From Roseimaritima sediminicola (GTDB taxonomy: Bacteria > Planctomycetota > Planctomycetia > Pirellulales > Pirellulaceae), in contig NZ_WIAD01000017.1 in assembly GCF_009618275.1 (NCBI RefSeq), positions 32,134 through 96,133 of the forward strand: 64,000 bases of DNA, given 5' to 3'. Shown here piece by piece: positions 26,391 to 33,604 of this stretch (positions are counted from its first letter, which is position 1; every line of letters begins with the position of its first letter). The position numbers and the translations under genes were made by a program. The notes under the pieces are model-generated. The model searched no databases. It was not told where the DNA came from and saw only the letters and a program-made list of their open reading frames with translations.

Positions 26391-26716
26391 CGAGCTCCTT
26401 CGGTAGAACGGGTAGCAAAAGCGGGGAATCGTCCTTCGTTAGTGAGCACGCCCTCTGGTAATGAGCTCTGCTGCAAAGCCTGTACCACATGCCGGTGGTC
26501 GCGGCCGGCCGCCGGACCGCGGAGGTGGCTGAGTTTCCTGGCACACAGTTTGCACCTCTGGTTCCCCGTCAAACGGCGATGCGGCCGGTCCTGTCGGGAC
26601 GGTTGCTGCATCGTCACTCGCGGCGTTGCGAGGTCGATTTTGAACGGTCCAAGCGGACCATCGGGCACGCCGCGTTTGCAATCGAACGTTACCCAACCAA
26701 AACCGGAGAAACACGC
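26391..26716. other. Divergent intergenic region, no gene seen
   Basis: About 325 bases separate the divergent amidohydrolase operon and the DUF2383-like gene. It is GC-rich with no credible ORF. It should contain both promoters, but no consensus -35/-10 pair or operator palindrome was convincing. Confidence 0.4.
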
Positions 26717-27187
26717 ATGAGTTTGGAAACCAAGAACACGTTGAATGAGAACACGCTGGAGAAGCTGCAGAAGTTGATTCGCGCCAACATCGATTCGTAC
26801 GACGGCTTTCGCGAATCGGCCGAGGAGCTGAAGGACGAACGCGTTGCCGCCCTGTTTCGAGAATTGGCCGCTGAACGATCAGCGATGGCGGCGGAGTTGC
26901 AAAAGCACGTCGAATGGAATGGCAAAGAAGCCGAGGACGATGGATCGGTGGCCGCCAGCGTGCACCGCACCTGGATCAATATCCGCAGCAAGCTCAACGG
27001 CGGCGACACCCAGGTCATCCTCAACGAAGCCGAACGCGGTGAGGATCACATCAAGAACGCCTACGAGGAAGTGCTGAAGGAAACCTCCGGCAGCGCCATG
27101 AACGACGTGCTGCAGTCGCAGTACGCCAGCGTCAAAGCCGGGCACGACAAGGTCCGCGACCTCCGCGACGCCTACAAGAATAAATAA
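26717..27187 (+). CDS. DUF2383-like four-helix protein
   Basis: The 156-residue product is all-helical: NTLEKLQKLIRANIDSYDGF at the start, then EELKDERVAALFRELAAERSAMAAEL and a second helical pair. This matches the PA2169/DUF2383 family, a ferritin-like four-helix bundle of unknown function that often sits with general-stress genes. The ATG at 26717 follows CCGGAGAAACACGC. Nearby CsbD-like genes support a stress-response grouping. Confidence 0.82.
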   Translation: MSLETKNTLNENTLEKLQKLIRANIDSYDGFRESAEELKDERVAALFRELAAERSAMAAELQKHVEWNGKEAEDDGSVAASVHRTWINIRSKLNGGDTQVILNEAERGEDHIKNAYEEVLKETSGSAMNDVLQSQYASVKAGHDKVRDLRDAYKNK

Positions 27188-27227
27188 CGTTCGGTACAGC
27201 GTTGAAAGCGCTAGCGGTTTTGTTCGG

Positions 27228-27294
27228 GGAGTGCTCCGATGCTTTTTGTCGTTCTCGTGGATCAAGCAGATCCTCTTGCGGCTCGGAGCACTCC
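27228..27294. repeat. Long-loop inverted repeat (12 bp)
   Basis: GGAGTGCTCCGA (27228-27239) and its exact complement (27283-27294) enclose 43 bases. It lies between the DUF2383-like and CsbD genes and may terminate or attenuate the first transcript, though no T-run follows. Confidence 0.5.
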
Positions 27295-27304
27295 TCGGCT
27301 TTCA

Positions 27305-27390
27305 CAGTGGCATAGGCTTCCAGCCTGTGAAAACAGTGGCATAGGCTTCCAGCCTGTGAAAGCAGTGGCATAGGCTTCCAGCCTGTGAAA
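27305..27390. repeat. 29-bp tandem repeat, three copies
   Basis: Three units of CAGTGGCATAGGCTTCCAGC plus CTGTGAAAA are spaced exactly 29 bases (27305, 27334, 27363). Each contains a small hairpin AGGCT-TCC-AGCCT. The array ends 30 bases before the CsbD start codon, so it lies in the 5' untranslated region. It is direct, near-identical and unspaced, hence not a CRISPR. Confidence 0.85.
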
Positions 27391-27420
27391 ACAAAAAGAA
27401 GACCATCCAAGGAGACCGAA

Positions 27421-27624
27421 ATGAACTGGGACAAGATTCAAGGCAAGTGGAAACAGGCCAAGGGCCAAGCCCAGCAGAAGTGGGGCAAGTTGACCGATGA
27501 CGACCTGGACGTGGTCGATGGCAAACGGGAAGAGCTGGTCGGCAAAGTCCAGGAACGCTACGGCATCGCCCGAGACGAAGCCGAGAAGCAGGTCAAGGAA
27601 TTCGAGTCATCCTGTAACTGCTGA
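27421..27624 (+). CDS. CsbD family stress protein
   Basis: The 67-residue product is a complete CsbD domain: MNWDKIQGKWKQAKGQ, KWGKLTDDDLDVVDGKREEL, then a GKVQERYGIARDEAEKQV end, plus a short Cys-containing tail (SSCNC). AGGAGACC precedes the ATG. CsbD proteins are general-stress proteins of unknown mechanism. The leader holds the three-copy 29-bp repeat. Confidence 0.92.
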   Translation: MNWDKIQGKWKQAKGQAQQKWGKLTDDDLDVVDGKREELVGKVQERYGIARDEAEKQVKEFESSCNC

Positions 27625-27699
27625 GCCGCCGAACCAGCACACTGAAGCAGTTCCCGCATCAACTCGATTTCCTTCAGGTGTCTAACTGCGAAAGTCGAG

Positions 27700-28710
27700 C
27701 TAAGGCCTGGGCTTCTCCGCCCTGGACTCCTCCGCCACCGACTCCGGCGTTCGCTGGGCGATTGAGTAGGGCGGCAGGTTGGGACGCATCATGGCGGTCA
27801 TCATTTCCGCTAACAGACCGGCGACCAACAACTGGGCGCCTAGCAGAATTGCCAGGATGCAGAAGTAAAAGATCGCCTTTTCGTGCAGGTGCAACACCGC
27901 GATCGATTCGAACGCCCGCGAGATGCACCACCAGGCCGATAGGATGGCCAGGCCGACGCCGCCGAACAGGAAACACAGCAGCCCCGCCGAACCGATCAGG
28001 TGCAGCGGTCGCTGGGCAAAACGCGTCAAGAAATAGATCGTCAGCAGATCCAAAAAACCTTTGACGATGCGGCCCACCCCGTACTTACTCTTGCCGTGTT
28101 TGCGAGGATGGTGCAGGACGGTGATCTCGGTCACTCGCCAACCGCGAGCGTCGGCTAACACGGGCACAAAGCGATGCATCTCGCCGTACAGCTTGACCTG
28201 ATCAAAAATCTCTCGTCGATAGGCTTTGAAGCCGCAGTTGTGATCGTGGATCCGCACGCCGGTCAGCCGGCCGACCAAGTAATTAAAGACTCGCGACGGC
28301 CCCACTTTGTGCCAGGGATCGTGCCGCACCTTCTTCCAGCCGCTGACCACGTCGTAGCCGCTGTCGAGGGCTTCCAGAAACCGCGGGATCTCCTGCGGGT
28401 CGTCTTGCAGGTCCGCATCCATGGTGATCACGATCTCACCGCGGGCGGCTTCGAAGCCCGCGGCCAGGGCCGCCGCTTTGCCAAAGTTGCGACGAAAACG
28501 GATGCCTCGTACGGTATCGAATTCCGCGGCCAGTTTCTCGATCACCTGCCACGAATCATCGCTCGAGCCGTCGTCGACCAGGATGATATCGGCGGTGTGT
28601 CCGATCTGCCGCAGGACGGCCGTGACTTGGGCTACCAGGGTGCGAATCGTCTCCTGTTCGTCCAACAGCGGGACGACGACCGAGACGACAGAGGGGGGCG
28701 CGTTGATCAC
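27700..28710 (-). CDS. GT2 glycosyltransferase, polyprenyl-phosphate type
   Basis: The product has 336 residues from a GTG at 28708-28710 with AAGGAG upstream. The GT-A domain shows VVVPLLDEQETI, LVDDGSSDDS and the metal-binding MDADLQDDP. Two C-terminal membrane helices (about residues 235-260 and 270-300) match DPM1/GtrB/ArnC-type enzymes, which load a sugar from a nucleotide donor onto undecaprenyl phosphate. The start overlaps the stop of the binding-protein gene (GTGA), so the two are co-translated. Confidence 0.92.
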   Translation of the reverse strand: MINAPPSVVSVVVPLLDEQETIRTLVAQVTAVLRQIGHTADIILVDDGSSDDSWQVIEKLAAEFDTVRGIRFRRNFGKAAALAAGFEAARGEIVITMDADLQDDPQEIPRFLEALDSGYDVVSGWKKVRHDPWHKVGPSRVFNYLVGRLTGVRIHDHNCGFKAYRREIFDQVKLYGEMHRFVPVLADARGWRVTEITVLHHPRKHGKSKYGVGRIVKGFLDLLTIYFLTRFAQRPLHLIGSAGLLCFLFGGVGLAILSAWWCISRAFESIAVLHLHEKAIFYFCILAILLGAQLLVAGLLAEMMTAMMRPNLPPYSIAQRTPESVAEESRAEKPRP

Positions 28711-29819
28711 TCGGCTCCTTGGTACTGGGCGGGGATCGGCTTGTCGGCCAATTCGTCGATGACGCCCTGGCTGCGCTGTTGAGCGTTCAGGACTTCCATC
28801 AATCCGACGAACATCATCACCTTGCCGCCCTGGGGCAGGGCCTGCTTGATCATCCGCCCGGCCGCGCGGCCCGCCATGTAGTTGCTGGTTCCCAAGTAGA
28901 ATAGTCGCTCGCTGTCCGGGGCGTCGCCGTCGTGACAAATCACCGGCATCGCCCGGCTGGCTTCGTTGATCATTTCGACTTGATTCTCCGGGTCGATGGC
29001 GCTGATCGCGATCCCGTCGAATTGTTTGACCACGTTGGATTCGAGCAATCGTTTTTGTTCTTCGATCGTCGACGTGCTGGGCGGCTGGAACTCGACCTGC
29101 ACCTGAAAGTGCTCGGCCGCTTTCTCGCAGCCCCGGTCGGCCAGGATCCAGAACGGATCGGTTCCGTTGGTGATGAATGCAACCGAGACGTCCTCCTTGC
29201 CGTCGCCCATCCGAGCCATCGGCTCGAGGATCGGACCGTTGCCGGCGTTCATCGCTTCGACTTCCTCGGTAAAGGCTTGCACATTCTGGGCGGTGATTTC
29301 TTTGTAAGGAATGTAAATTCGCTTGTCGGCCGGCACGTCCACTTCGCCGCTGCGGGCCAGAGCGGTCAGGAATTCCACGGAGCGGAATCCGAAGACATAG
29401 GGTTGTTGAACGATCGTTCCGTAGACCTCGCCGTCGCGGATTCCTTTCAGCGTTTCAGGGTGCTCGTCGAAACCGACCACCTGGATCCGCTCCGCTTTGT
29501 CCGAGCCCTCCAGAGCCGCCAGGATGGCCGGCGTGTTGGCGCTCCACAAACCCACCAGGCAGCCCACATCCGGGTGCAGCAGCAGCGTCGATTCGACGTT
29601 GCCCTTGGCCTGGGAGTTGTCCTGGCGGTCAGTCATGATCCCCAGCACCGTGTAGTCGCCGGCCTGGAGCGGGAAACGATCGGAGGCTTGGGCTGGGTCG
29701 CCGCCTGCACCGACGGCTTTGGCATTGACGCCGGCCGTGGGTGTAGAGCGATCGCAGCCCAGCGAGGTCAGCAGTAAAACGGCCAGTGGGGCCACGACGA
29801 GAAGGCGGTCAGTGCGCAT
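28707..29819 (-). CDS. Periplasmic sugar-binding lipoprotein with swapped lobes (circular permutation)
   Basis: The product has 370 residues from the ATG at 29817-29819, with a lipoprotein-like signal ending LLLTSLGC. It is a type I periplasmic binding protein related to ribose-binding proteins, but the order is reversed. Residues about 50-165 correspond to the second half of the family (LGIMTDRQDNSQA, HPDVGCLVGLWSANTPA, QVVGFDEHPETL, GTIVQQPY). A linker follows (about 165-215), then the first half (VSVAFITNGTDPFW, AISAIDPENQ, ICHDGDAPDSERL, YLGTSNYMAG, GVIDEL) up to the stop. The frame is unbroken and the stop overlaps the next gene. No ABC permease genes are near. Confidence 0.85.
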   Translation of the reverse strand: MRTDRLLVVAPLAVLLLTSLGCDRSTPTAGVNAKAVGAGGDPAQASDRFPLQAGDYTVLGIMTDRQDNSQAKGNVESTLLLHPDVGCLVGLWSANTPAILAALEGSDKAERIQVVGFDEHPETLKGIRDGEVYGTIVQQPYVFGFRSVEFLTALARSGEVDVPADKRIYIPYKEITAQNVQAFTEEVEAMNAGNGPILEPMARMGDGKEDVSVAFITNGTDPFWILADRGCEKAAEHFQVQVEFQPPSTSTIEEQKRLLESNVVKQFDGIAISAIDPENQVEMINEASRAMPVICHDGDAPDSERLFYLGTSNYMAGRAAGRMIKQALPQGGKVMMFVGLMEVLNAQQRSQGVIDELADKPIPAQYQGAE

Positions 29820-29889
29820 GTTCTTTCCCTTCGGGGAAGCGGGATGGCGGGCAGGGTCACAGTGTAAGCCGCCGGGGGAACGCCGGAAA

Positions 29890-29958
29890 GGTTGCTGCGC
29901 TGGGCCTTGCTCGGTTGCTGCGCTGGGCCTTGGTCGGTTGCTTCGCTGGGGCTTGGTC
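29890..29958. repeat. 23-bp tandem repeat, three copies, in divergent promoter region
   Basis: Units at 29890, 29913 and 29936 read GGTTGCTGCGCTGGGCCTTG plus three bases; the third is slightly diverged. They lie between the binding-protein gene (minus) and the kinase gene (plus), where they could carry regulator sites, or may be a chance minisatellite. Confidence 0.75.
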
Positions 29959-30130
29959 GGGTTGTGAGGATAGGGGGACTTTTCCGTCTGCCAGAGCCGG
30001 CCTATGGGTAGGGCCGGAAGCTGGTCGATCAGATCCGTGGAGCCCACCACAGCGCCGGCTGCAGAAGTCTGCTGGCGGCTGTGGCGCAAGAGGACGCAAG
30101 AAACATTGCCGCCACGACGAGGATGTTTGC

Positions 30131-30940
30131 ATGGAGTTACGGTTTGTTGATTCGGGCGCCCGCCCCCTGCCGGCCGCGCGGACGATCGGTATCTGGCGGC
30201 TGGTTTCCCAGTTGCACCGCGGACCGTGGACCGAATTGTTTCTGGCTCAGCCGGCCGACGCTTCGGGCAGTCCCCGCTGTGACTACGTGGTCAAAGTGGC
30301 TCGCAAAAGCATCCAGGAACAACCCGAAGGGGCGATGCAGATCCGCGCCGAAGTCGCCGCCGCATCCGACGCGTCCCATCCCAACCTGATCCCCATCCTG
30401 GACGCCGCCCTCTCGGCCAGAGAACCCTACTGCGTGATGCCGCGGATCGAAGGCGATACGCTGGAGGAGCGGTTGCACAGCGGCCAACGCCAGCCGCTGC
30501 CCGTCGCTCTGTGGTGGTGCCGGCAAACCGCCCAAGCCCTGGCCGCCCTGCACGCCGCGGGTTGGATGCACCGCGATGTGAAACCATCGAATCTGCTGAT
30601 CAGCGACCGTGGGCACGTCACGCTGGTGGACCTGGGCTTCGCTGCGGAGCACAACAGCCTGCACGATCCGGTGTTTCGCGGCACGCCCCAGTTTGCCGCC
30701 CCGGAACTGCTCGAAGGCAAGGGGATCCTCAACCCCGCCGCCGACATCTATGCGTTGGGCAAAGTCATGCAGCTGATGGTGCCCGAGGCCAGCGGAGCTC
30801 CGGAACCGGTCGCCGAGTTGATCGGCCGCATGCTGAGCACCGCGGCGAAGCAGCGGCCGAGCGCCGAGCAGTTGGTCGACGAGCTGTTGAAGCTGGAGAT
30901 CGAGACGCTCGGACACCACATCCTACCGAGCGCCGCCTAG
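30131..30940 (+). CDS. Serine/threonine protein kinase (Hanks type)
   Basis: The product has 269 residues and is one small kinase domain. Motifs are the lysine strand YVVKVARK, the catalytic loop HRDVKPSNLL and an activation segment beginning DLGFA in place of DFG, then GTPQFAAPELLEG with the conserved APE. The glycine-rich loop near residue 20 is degenerate (GIWRLVSQL). No membrane or sensor domain follows, unlike most planctomycete kinases, so it is probably soluble. The ATG at 30131 was chosen as the first before kinase homology; the upstream frame is repeat DNA. Confidence 0.87.
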   Translation: MELRFVDSGARPLPAARTIGIWRLVSQLHRGPWTELFLAQPADASGSPRCDYVVKVARKSIQEQPEGAMQIRAEVAAASDASHPNLIPILDAALSAREPYCVMPRIEGDTLEERLHSGQRQPLPVALWWCRQTAQALAALHAAGWMHRDVKPSNLLISDRGHVTLVDLGFAAEHNSLHDPVFRGTPQFAAPELLEGKGILNPAADIYALGKVMQLMVPEASGAPEPVAELIGRMLSTAAKQRPSAEQLVDELLKLEIETLGHHILPSAA

Positions 30941-31010
30941 CGGCGAGATTTGAGATTTGCTGGCTCCGGCGGATTCGATGTAGGGGCTCCGAGCGGTAGA
31001 GGGCAATGTT

Positions 31011-31256
31011 TTCTCCCCTCTCCCCCGCGGCGCCGCGAGCGTCAGCGAGTGAAGCAGTGGTGGGAGAGGGGCCGGGGGTGAGGGGGCTCGGGTGCAACGG
31101 AATGACTGTTTGCGTACGCCTTTCCGATTCCCGCACCGTATCGAGATCGAGACACCGCACTGGTGGTGCCGCTCTGCTGGTCCCCCTCACCCCCAACCCC
31201 TCTCCCCCGAAGCCTGACTCGCTTAGGCTCGCCAGGCTTCGGGGGAGAGGGGAGAA
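31011..31256. repeat. Composite inverted-repeat (REP-like) element
   Basis: The outer arms TTCTCCCCTCTCCCCC (31011-31026) and their exact complement (31241-31256) enclose a second pair, 31062-31086 and 31182-31206, matching at 23 of 25 bases. A hairpin GAAGCCTG...CAGGCTTC lies near the right end. It fills most of the gap between the convergent kinase and SpoA-like genes and may serve as a bidirectional terminator. Confidence 0.75.
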
Positions 31257-31373
31257 GACGAATCTTCGCATACATAGAATCCGCCGGAGTCAGGAGATTT
31301 GAGATTTGAGCTTATCTCACTCGCCCCTCGCCTCTCGCCACTCAGCACTCGCCGGCTCGCCCCTCGCCGCTCG

Positions 31374-31634
31374 CTACTCTGAAGCCGGGCGGCCGAGGGC
31401 GCGGATGCGGAGGCCGAATTTGTCGCCGATCTTGACCGCTTCACCGGTGGCCAGCGGATGCCCGCCGACTTCCAATTCCAGCGGCTCGTCGCAGGTTTTG
31501 TCGAACATCAGCATCGTTCCCGGCACGATGTTCAGCACGCCATCGAGGGCGAGGCGTTTGCGTGCCAGGGTCACCGAGACGGGAGCCTTCAGGTTCAGCA
31601 CATGATCGCGGTGGGTCGGGGGTGGATTGGTCAT
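31374..31634 (-). CDS. FliN/SpoA-domain protein
   Basis: The product has 86 residues from the ATG at 31632-31634; an ATG six codons upstream is possible. Almost all of it is the SpoA (FliN C-terminal) domain: LKAPVSVTLARKRLAL, LNIVPGTMLMFDK, PLELEVGGHPLATGEAV and KFGLRI. FliN forms the flagellar C-ring with FliM and FliG; related proteins serve type III secretion. No other flagellar gene is in the window, so it is a stand-alone SpoA protein. Confidence 0.87.
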   Translation of the reverse strand: MTNPPPTHRDHVLNLKAPVSVTLARKRLALDGVLNIVPGTMLMFDKTCDEPLELEVGGHPLATGEAVKIGDKFGLRIRALGRPASE

Positions 31635-31919
31635 GCTGGCAAGTATCGGCATTTCGGCCCGTCATCTTTGGCCCGTCATCTTTGGTGCGAATGCTGTCAA
31701 ATTAGGCGGCTGACTCCGGCTTTGCGGCTTCCAGCCCCACTAAGGGCGGGCAAAGGTTGAAAATTGCCGCGCTTTCCCCCCGAGAGAGGGTGCCATGTCG
31801 GGGTGCGAGCAGATAGATTGGCTGCGTTGCGAAATGACCGTGCGACCCGGTCGAACGGCTTGGATCGCAACTGGCGTTATGAAAAGTCGACACCGATCTT
31901 TGAAAAGAAAGTAAAAGCG

Positions 31920-32693
31920 ATGTGCCTACTCGCTGTGCAGTACCGGCTGGTTCCGGAAAGCCCCATTTTGGTCGCCGCGAATCGTGAAGAATATTACGAT
32001 CGCCCCAGTTTGCCGCCTTCGATTCAGTCGGGCAAGCCGCGGGTGTTGTGCGGGATCGATCAACGCGGCGGAGGAACCTGGCTGGGCGTGAACCAGAACG
32101 GTTTGTTCGTTGGCCTGTGTAACCGAGCGACGGCCATGCCGATGTTCGGCCAACGGTCGCGGGGTCTGCTGGGGTTGGATCTGCTTCGCTGTGGTTCGGC
32201 CAAGAAAGCGCTCGACAAGGCGCTGAGCGAACTGGAGACGACGCGTTACGAAGGCGTGAACATCTGTATCGCCGACGCCAAGGATGGCTGGGTCGTGCAC
32301 GTGGACGAGCAGACCGAAGTGGCGGAATTGCAGGAAGGCCTGAACATCATCGGGGCCCGGGACGTCAACGATCCCACCGATGAGCGGGTCCAGATGGCGC
32401 GCCGCCTGTTGACCCTGCAGATGCTGGATTCGCCGGTGAAATTCCTGGCCGTCGCCAGCAAGGTCTTCGCGCGTTCGCCCACCGGGCCGGGTCGGCCCAG
32501 CATGGTGATCCGCGGCAAGGAGCACGGTACGGTCAGCAGCACGTTGATCGCCCTGGGCGTGAAACCGCGGGACGCGATCTATCAGTTCGCTAGCGGAGCC
32601 CCGGACCAGTCGAAATTCGAGGACTACTCGCCCATGTTGCGAGACATCCTCAGCCGCGGACTGCGGGAAGCTCGTTCCAAGGTTCGCGCCTAA
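31920..32693 (+). CDS. NRDE (TANGO2-like) family protein
   Basis: The product has 257 residues and begins MCLLAVQYR. The family is named for its early NRDE motif, here NREEYYDRP, with GGTWLGVNQNG following and GLCNRA. Proteins of this family resemble Ntn hydrolases, with Cys2 as the expected nucleophile after Met removal. Eukaryotic TANGO2 is linked to haem and lipid handling, but bacterial roles are unknown. Transcription probably ends at the hairpin at 32762-32789. Confidence 0.9.
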   Translation: MCLLAVQYRLVPESPILVAANREEYYDRPSLPPSIQSGKPRVLCGIDQRGGGTWLGVNQNGLFVGLCNRATAMPMFGQRSRGLLGLDLLRCGSAKKALDKALSELETTRYEGVNICIADAKDGWVVHVDEQTEVAELQEGLNIIGARDVNDPTDERVQMARRLLTLQMLDSPVKFLAVASKVFARSPTGPGRPSMVIRGKEHGTVSSTLIALGVKPRDAIYQFASGAPDQSKFEDYSPMLRDILSRGLREARSKVRA

Positions 32694-32761
32694 GGGGGCG
32701 GCAGAACCCGCTTCGCGAGAGCTGTCTCGCGGCGGCACAACCGCTATTCGCTCCGAATTCG

Positions 32762-32789
32762 AAGCCGAAGTGATTTCGCTTCGGCTTTT
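32762..32789 (+). terminator. Intrinsic terminator
   Basis: The stem AAGCCGAAG / CTTCGGCTT (9 bp, loop TGATTTCG) runs into a T-run. It lies about 70 bases after the NRDE gene stop and before the small basic protein gene. Confidence 0.75.
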
Positions 32790-32868
32790 CTCTTGGCGGA
32801 TAAACTGCTAATCTCGTACCTGAAAGCACAAACCGAACCCTCCCTTATAACTTCTCTATAGTGAACCT

Positions 32869-32967
32869 ATGGCCAAGCCACATCACAAAGTCAAAAAAGC
32901 CAACCACGGAAAACGTCCCGCCAACGCCAAGGGCCGCAAAGCTCGCCGGCGCAAGCTGAAGACCTAA
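32869..32967 (+). CDS. Very small highly basic protein
   Basis: The ATG-to-TAA frame encodes 32 residues, about half Lys, Arg or His (MAKPHHKVKKANHG..., ending RRRKLKT). The composition resembles tiny ribosomal or nucleic-acid-binding proteins such as THX-type subunits. The gene follows a terminator and an A/T-rich stretch that could be its promoter (CTTATAACTTCTCTATAG), so it seems to be transcribed on its own. It was read directly from the DNA. Family identity is uncertain. Confidence 0.65.
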   Translation: MAKPHHKVKKANHGKRPANAKGRKARRRKLKT

Positions 32968-33041
32968 GGCACCTTCCGGTCGTTTGCTCCCGAGAATCGT
33001 CCGAGTACCCTGTTTAAGACCGCGTTTGCTACGCACTGAAC

Positions 33042-33584
33042 GTGTCCACCGCCGGAGTGCCGTTTGTGGGAACACCCGAATTTATCATCGACCCTGCAAC
33101 TTTGGATTTCGACGCCCCGATCGCGGGTATCGAGGATATCCGTAAGTACAATCCGCAGCGCTACGAGATGGAGCAGCTGTCGGCGATCCTCTGTGAACGC
33201 CGCGAAGAGCAGGCCTGTGCCGCGTATCGCTTGTTGAGCGAGGATGAGTTCTGGGTGCGTGGCCACATGCCGGGCATGCCCCTGATGCCCGGGGTGATGA
33301 TCCTGGAAGCCTCGGCACAGCTGGCCAGTTACTTCACGCAGAAGTACGACCTGTTGGGTGCGGCCATGGTCGGTTTCGGGGGGCTGGACGATGTGCGTTT
33401 TCGCGGGGTGGTCACGCCGGGTGATCGGCTGGTGGTGATGGTGCGCTTGGACCGCGTCCGTCGCGGGCGGATGATCGTGGCCTCGTTCCAGGGCGTGGTC
33501 GAGGGACAACTTATCGCCGAGGGCGTTTTGCGAGGCATTCCGATTCCGGTCGAAGCGTTGAATGCGCAGATGTCCGAAAGCTGA
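33042..33584 (+). CDS. 3-hydroxyacyl-ACP dehydratase, FabZ-like
   Basis: The 180-residue product is a hot-dog-fold dehydratase with the catalytic motif GHMPGMPLMPGVMILEA, where His and Glu act in dehydration of 3-hydroxyacyl-ACP in fatty acid synthesis. A 50-residue extension precedes the domain. The start used is GTG 33042. Planctomycetes usually carry several FabZ-like paralogues, so this may serve an accessory lipid pathway. No acyl carrier or synthase gene is adjacent. Confidence 0.87.
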   Translation: MSTAGVPFVGTPEFIIDPATLDFDAPIAGIEDIRKYNPQRYEMEQLSAILCERREEQACAAYRLLSEDEFWVRGHMPGMPLMPGVMILEASAQLASYFTQKYDLLGAAMVGFGGLDDVRFRGVVTPGDRLVVMVRLDRVRRGRMIVASFQGVVEGQLIAEGVLRGIPIPVEALNAQMSES

Positions 33585-33604
33585 ACCCTTTCGGGATAAC
33601 GCTC

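Noticed and set aside
27305..27390. Possible CRISPR array
   Set aside because: Units are contiguous 29-bp direct repeats without unique spacers and no cas genes are near.
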